Origin: Cyclobacteriaceae bacterium
Lineage (GTDB): Bacteria; Bacteroidota; Bacteroidia; Cytophagales; Cyclobacteriaceae
Direction of reading: 5' to 3'
Assembly: GCA_009885605.1 (NCBI GenBank)
Contig: VFKK01000196.1
Span: 1-8,775 of the forward strand
DNA length: 8,775 bases
This document shows positions 6,502 to 8,775 of the stretch, in pieces. A program made the translations under genes and the position numbers. The stretch's first letter is position 1; each line of letters opens with the position of its first letter. The notes beneath the pieces are model-generated. The model was not told the origin of the DNA, ran no database searches, and was given only the letters and a program-made list of their open reading frames with translations.

Positions 6502-7490
6502 TAGCTCCAGAGTTTTCGGTAAAAATTCAAGGCATTTCCATAGGCCAAATCCTTCAATTGATTCTTGTCCAGATCGGTTTCCAGATGATCCAGAATTGAA
6601 AGGTATTTTCCTGCATTTTCTGCCAAAGGGAAATAGAATGGAATCCGACTCTGATCCGGGAAATTGCCAGTGTAGAAGAAGTCAGCGCCAAAGCAGACAG
6701 ACTTCTCAGCACCGATAGCGAATCCGTGAAGAAGATGATCGAAAAGTCTTTCCGGAACATCCGTATCCAAAAATGCGCGAAGGAAATTCACCCCGATGAT
6801 TCCTCCCCGATGGGCGATTTCTTTTGCAAATTCATCTGTCAGGTTGCGACGATGATTCCAGATAAACCGAAAATTGGAATGGCTGGCAATCACCGGAATG
6901 TCCAGCTTTTGCAAGTCAATATGATTCAAAATTCCTTCGGCAAGCAGGTCTGAAGTATGAGAAAGATCAATGGGAATCTGCTTTCCGGCAATGTGATCGA
7001 GCAGGCGCTTGCCATCATCCTTCAGTCCGATTCCGTCCGCATAGTTGCCTCCTCCGAATCGGTTTTCGGTATGATGCGTCAGGCTGATGTAAGCGAACTT
7101 CCCAACCTGGTCCAAAAGTTTGTCGAATTGAGTATGAATCTCTTTCCAGCTTGCTTGTTCATTTCCAAAACCGGTGGCATTTTCCACCGAAGCGATGATC
7201 CCGATTTGACTTTGATTTTCCCAATTCTTCAGAAATTCCTGTCCGGCATACCCCAAGACATCTGTATTTTCTTTTAAAAGATTCTGAAAAATTGTGGCTT
7301 GTTTGATGGCAAGATTCGTGCTTTCCGGACGAACATCCGTGTAGATAGCCATCACCTGCATGCGGACGTTTCCTTTGGTCAGGAGGGGAATAGCACAAGC
7401 GATTTGATCAGGTGCGAATGGATTTGCTCCAGGCACTGTAGCCAGAAAAGAAAGCATATCGCAGTGCATGTCAACAATCGGGAGATTCAT
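6501..7490 (-). CDS. Membrane dipeptidase family (peptidase M19) metalloenzyme
   Basis: A 329-residue TIM-barrel metallohydrolase of the renal dipeptidase family, which cleaves dipeptides, including L-D types, with a two-zinc centre. From the ATG, the expected metal ligands and catalytic residues are present: HCD in VDMHCDML (His9, Asp11), the bridging glutamate in ASVENATG (Glu103), IDLSHTS (His178), IASHSNFR (His204) and the acid in FGADFFYTG (Asp270). There is no signal peptide, so it is probably cytoplasmic despite the family name. The frame extends to a TTG at 7511; the ATG at 7490 is chosen because NLPIVDMHCDML is a normal start for the fold. It is coupled to the TPK-like gene downstream and divergent from the kynurenine genes. 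Its substrate is unknown; a role in dipeptide or cell-wall peptide turnover is the default. Confidence 0.92.
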   Translation of the reverse strand: MNLPIVDMHCDMLSFLATVPGANPFAPDQIACAIPLLTKGNVRMQVMAIYTDVRPESTNLAIKQATIFQNLLKENTDVLGYAGQEFLKNWENQSQIGIIASVENATGFGNEQASWKEIHTQFDKLLDQVGKFAYISLTHHTENRFGGGNYADGIGLKDDGKRLLDHIAGKQIPIDLSHTSDLLAEGILNHIDLQKLDIPVIASHSNFRFIWNHRRNLTDEFAKEIAHRGGIIGVNFLRAFLDTDVPERLFDHLLHGFAIGAEKSVCFGADFFYTGNFPDQSRIPFYFPLAENAGKYLSILDHLETDLDKNQLKDLAYGNALNFYRKLWS

Positions 7491-7613
7491 GATTTTTAGG
7501 CTTTGGGGCAAAGTAAACCAAAAAAAGCCTGTGATTTTTAATACTTTTAGGAGACTTTCGGGTTAAGAGATTCGAAGCAACTATATTCAATTACCAACAG
7601 AAAATCAGAACAA
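7491..7613. promoter_or_regulatory. Divergent intergenic region with inverted repeat AGGCTTT/AAAGCCT
   Basis: This 123-base region must hold the promoters of both the dipeptidase pair (-) and the kynurenine genes (+). A perfect 7-bp inverted repeat, AGGCTTT (7498-7504) and AAAGCCT (7524-7530), flanks a 19-base loop close to the dipeptidase ATG. On the minus strand TTACTTTG lies inside the loop and matches the -7 consensus at seven of eight positions. For the plus strand only a weak TATATTCA (7582-7589) is seen. Confidence 0.35.
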
Positions 7614-8126
7614 ATGGCCGTAGCACAACCCTTTAACATCAAAAAGTGGATTGATGAAAACCGACATTTGCTAAAGCCTCCCGTAGGCAATCAGCAAATC
7701 TACAAAGGCAATGATGATTTCATCGTAATGGTAGTGGGTGGCCCAAATTCCCGCAAAGATTATCATTACGACGAAGGAGAGGAGTTTTTTTACCAGTTAG
7801 AAGGTGATATCACGCTCAAAATCATTGAGGACGGAAAGCCTCGGGATATTGAAATTAAAGAGGGAGAAATTTTCCTTTTGCCTCCGAGAGTTCCGCATTC
7901 TCCCCGCCGTCCTGCCAACACGATTGGCTTGGTAATCGAACGATACAGGCGAGAAGGAGAGAAAGACGGGTTGATTTGGCATTGCGAAAACTGCGGGAAT
8001 AAATTGTACGAAGAGTACACTGAAATCAACGATATCGTCGGTCAATTGCCTCCGATCATGGAGAGATTCTGGACTAATCCAGAGCATACATCCTGCAAAA
8101 ATTGCGGGACGGTGATGGAGAAATAA
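7614..8126 (+). CDS. 3-hydroxyanthranilate 3,4-dioxygenase
   Basis: Opens the ring of 3-hydroxyanthranilate to give 2-amino-3-carboxymuconate semialdehyde, which cyclises to quinolinate, the precursor of NAD. The 170-residue protein is a cupin of the bacterial homodimeric type. The iron ligands His51, Glu57 and His95 occur at the same positions as in the Cupriavidus enzyme, as do Arg47 and Arg99 for substrate binding. The C-terminal rubredoxin-like metal site, typical of bacterial members, is complete: WHCENCG (Cys124, Cys127) and TSCKNCG (Cys161, Cys164). The ATG at 7614 gives exactly the family N-terminus and numbering. Kynureninase follows 94 bases downstream on the same strand, the enzyme that produces its substrate, so the two probably form a kynurenine-pathway operon continuing off the right edge. 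The usual name is nbaC or kynurenine-pathway HAAO. Confidence 0.97.
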   Translation: MAVAQPFNIKKWIDENRHLLKPPVGNQQIYKGNDDFIVMVVGGPNSRKDYHYDEGEEFFYQLEGDITLKIIEDGKPRDIEIKEGEIFLLPPRVPHSPRRPANTIGLVIERYRREGEKDGLIWHCENCGNKLYEEYTEINDIVGQLPPIMERFWTNPEHTSCKNCGTVMEK

Positions 8127-8136
8127 AAGTTGAAAT

Positions 8137-8182
8137 GTGGTAAGGTTGAAAGGTTAAAAGTTTGTTAACCTCACCTTATTAC
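8137..8182 (+). repeat. Hairpin between the dioxygenase and kynureninase genes
   Basis: An outer stem (8137-8146 with 8173-8182, ten pairs including two G-T) and an inner perfect seven-pair stem AGGTTAA/TTAACCT (8151-8157 with 8165-8171) surround a seven-base loop. Wider arms 8128-8148 and 8187-8207 are also imperfect inverted copies (16 of 21). It fills half of the gap. No proper T-run follows, so it is more likely an RNA-stability element or an extragenic repeat than a terminator. Confidence 0.5.
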
Positions 8183-8220
8183 TTTGAAACTTTTCCACCT
8201 TGCAACTGTAATAACCAAAC

Positions 8221-8775
8221 ATGAATTCGATTCCCTTTCAATATAATGAGGCCTTTGCAAAGAAAATGGATGAACAAGATCAGCTGGCTCATTTCAGAGA
8301 GAGATTCCATTTTCCGAAGGTAAACGGACAAGAAGTAATCTATTTTTGCGGTAACTCGCTGGGTCTTCAGCCAAAATCGGTCAAGAAGCACATCGATAGT
8401 GAACTTGAAAACTGGGCAAATCTGGCCGTGGACGGACATTTTCATGGAGAAGATGCCTGGTATCACGTGCGTAAAAAATCAAAACCGGCACTTGCCGAAA
8501 TCGTCGGAGCTCAGGAACACGAAGTGGTGGCGATGAACAATCTCTCTGTCAATCTTCACTTGCTAATGGTTTCCTTTTATCAGCCGACTGATGAGCGGTA
8601 CAAGATTATCGTGGAGGCCGGAGCTTTTCCATCAGATCAGTATATGCTGGAGACGCAGATCAAGTTTCATGGTCTGGATCCATTGGATGTTCTGATCGAA
8701 TTGAAACCGAGGTCGGGAGAGCATACTTTGCGAACTGAGGATATTCTGGAAGAGATCCGAAAGCAGGGAGATTCC
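8221..8775 (+). CDS. kynU: Kynureninase, N-terminal part (runs off window)
   Basis: The frame is open from the ATG at 8221 to the window end, giving the first 185 of roughly 420 residues. Kynureninase is a pyridoxal-phosphate enzyme that splits 3-hydroxykynurenine into 3-hydroxyanthranilate and alanine. Family signatures seen: FCGNSLGLQPKSV (42-54), the FHGEDAWYH region (74-82), MNNLSVNLHLLMVSFYQPT (105-123), which contributes to cofactor phosphate binding, and VEAGAFPSDQYMLETQI (131-147). The cofactor lysine lies further on and is not in the window. The product is the substrate of the dioxygenase encoded just upstream, supporting a shared operon in which kynurenine 3-monooxygenase is likely to be nearby. 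The sequence is intact up to the edge with no frameshift. Confidence 0.95.
   Translation, partial: MNSIPFQYNEAFAKKMDEQDQLAHFRERFHFPKVNGQEVIYFCGNSLGLQPKSVKKHIDSELENWANLAVDGHFHGEDAWYHVRKKSKPALAEIVGAQEHEVVAMNNLSVNLHLLMVSFYQPTDERYKIIVEAGAFPSDQYMLETQIKFHGLDPLDVLIELKPRSGEHTLRTEDILEEIRKQGDS

Noticed and set aside
8179..8186. TTACTTTG as a separate promoter for kynureninase
   Set aside because: It matches the -7 consensus at seven of eight positions, but the only TTTG upstream (8161-8164) is just 14 bases away, too close, so the evidence is insufficient.
8179..8466. A 95-codon minus-strand frame over the kynureninase 5' end
   Set aside because: It is antisense to a clear kynureninase coding region and shows no family features.

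Overview
The window looks like chromosomal DNA from a member of the Bacteroidota, most likely a Cytophagia/Cyclobacteriaceae-type organism (inference from protein character, moderate GC, and three upstream regions carrying the Bacteroidota TAnnTTTG promoter hexamer). No rRNA, tRNA, CRISPR array, transposase or phage gene is visible. Most genes are housekeeping or metabolic.

Layout, left to right. (1) 2-460 (+): a RES-domain protein, the toxin family of Xre-RES toxin-antitoxin modules; its presumed antitoxin would lie off the left edge. (2) 461-711: a convergent intergenic region with one copy of a short dispersed repeat and a strong bidirectional terminator. (3) 712-2187 (-): guaB, IMP dehydrogenase, with a recognisable promoter just upstream. 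(4) 2338-3532 (-): two overlapping membrane-protein genes, an ABA4-like (DUF4281) protein and an unrecognised seven-helix protein; a near-perfect hairpin covers the start codon of the first. (5) 3595-4800 (-): an RsmB/NOP2-type RNA m5C methyltransferase, which may head the transcript containing the two membrane proteins. (6) 4801-4939: a divergent promoter region with overlapping inverted repeats inside the promoter spacer. (7) 4940-5776 (+): prmC, the release-factor glutamine methyltransferase. (8) 5777-5889: a second convergent intergenic region holding a near-identical, inverted copy of the short repeat. (9) 5890-7490 (-): an M19 membrane-dipeptidase-family metallopeptidase, translationally coupled (TAATG) to a protein that resembles thiamine pyrophosphokinase but lacks its acidic catalytic motifs. 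(10) 7614-8775 (+): 3-hydroxyanthranilate 3,4-dioxygenase followed by the first 185 codons of kynureninase, part of the kynurenine route from tryptophan to quinolinate and NAD.

The kynurenine genes supply NAD precursors, guaB consumes NAD+ to make XMP, and RES toxins are known NAD+-consuming enzymes; this is a thematic link only, with no evidence of co-regulation. The methyltransferases (RsmB-like and PrmC) both serve translation and share a divergent promoter region. The most unusual items are the hairpin over the ABA4-like start codon, the inverted repeats in the prmC promoter spacer, the degenerate TPK-like protein paired with the dipeptidase, and the paired convergent-region repeat. I did not find a clear new multi-gene system.
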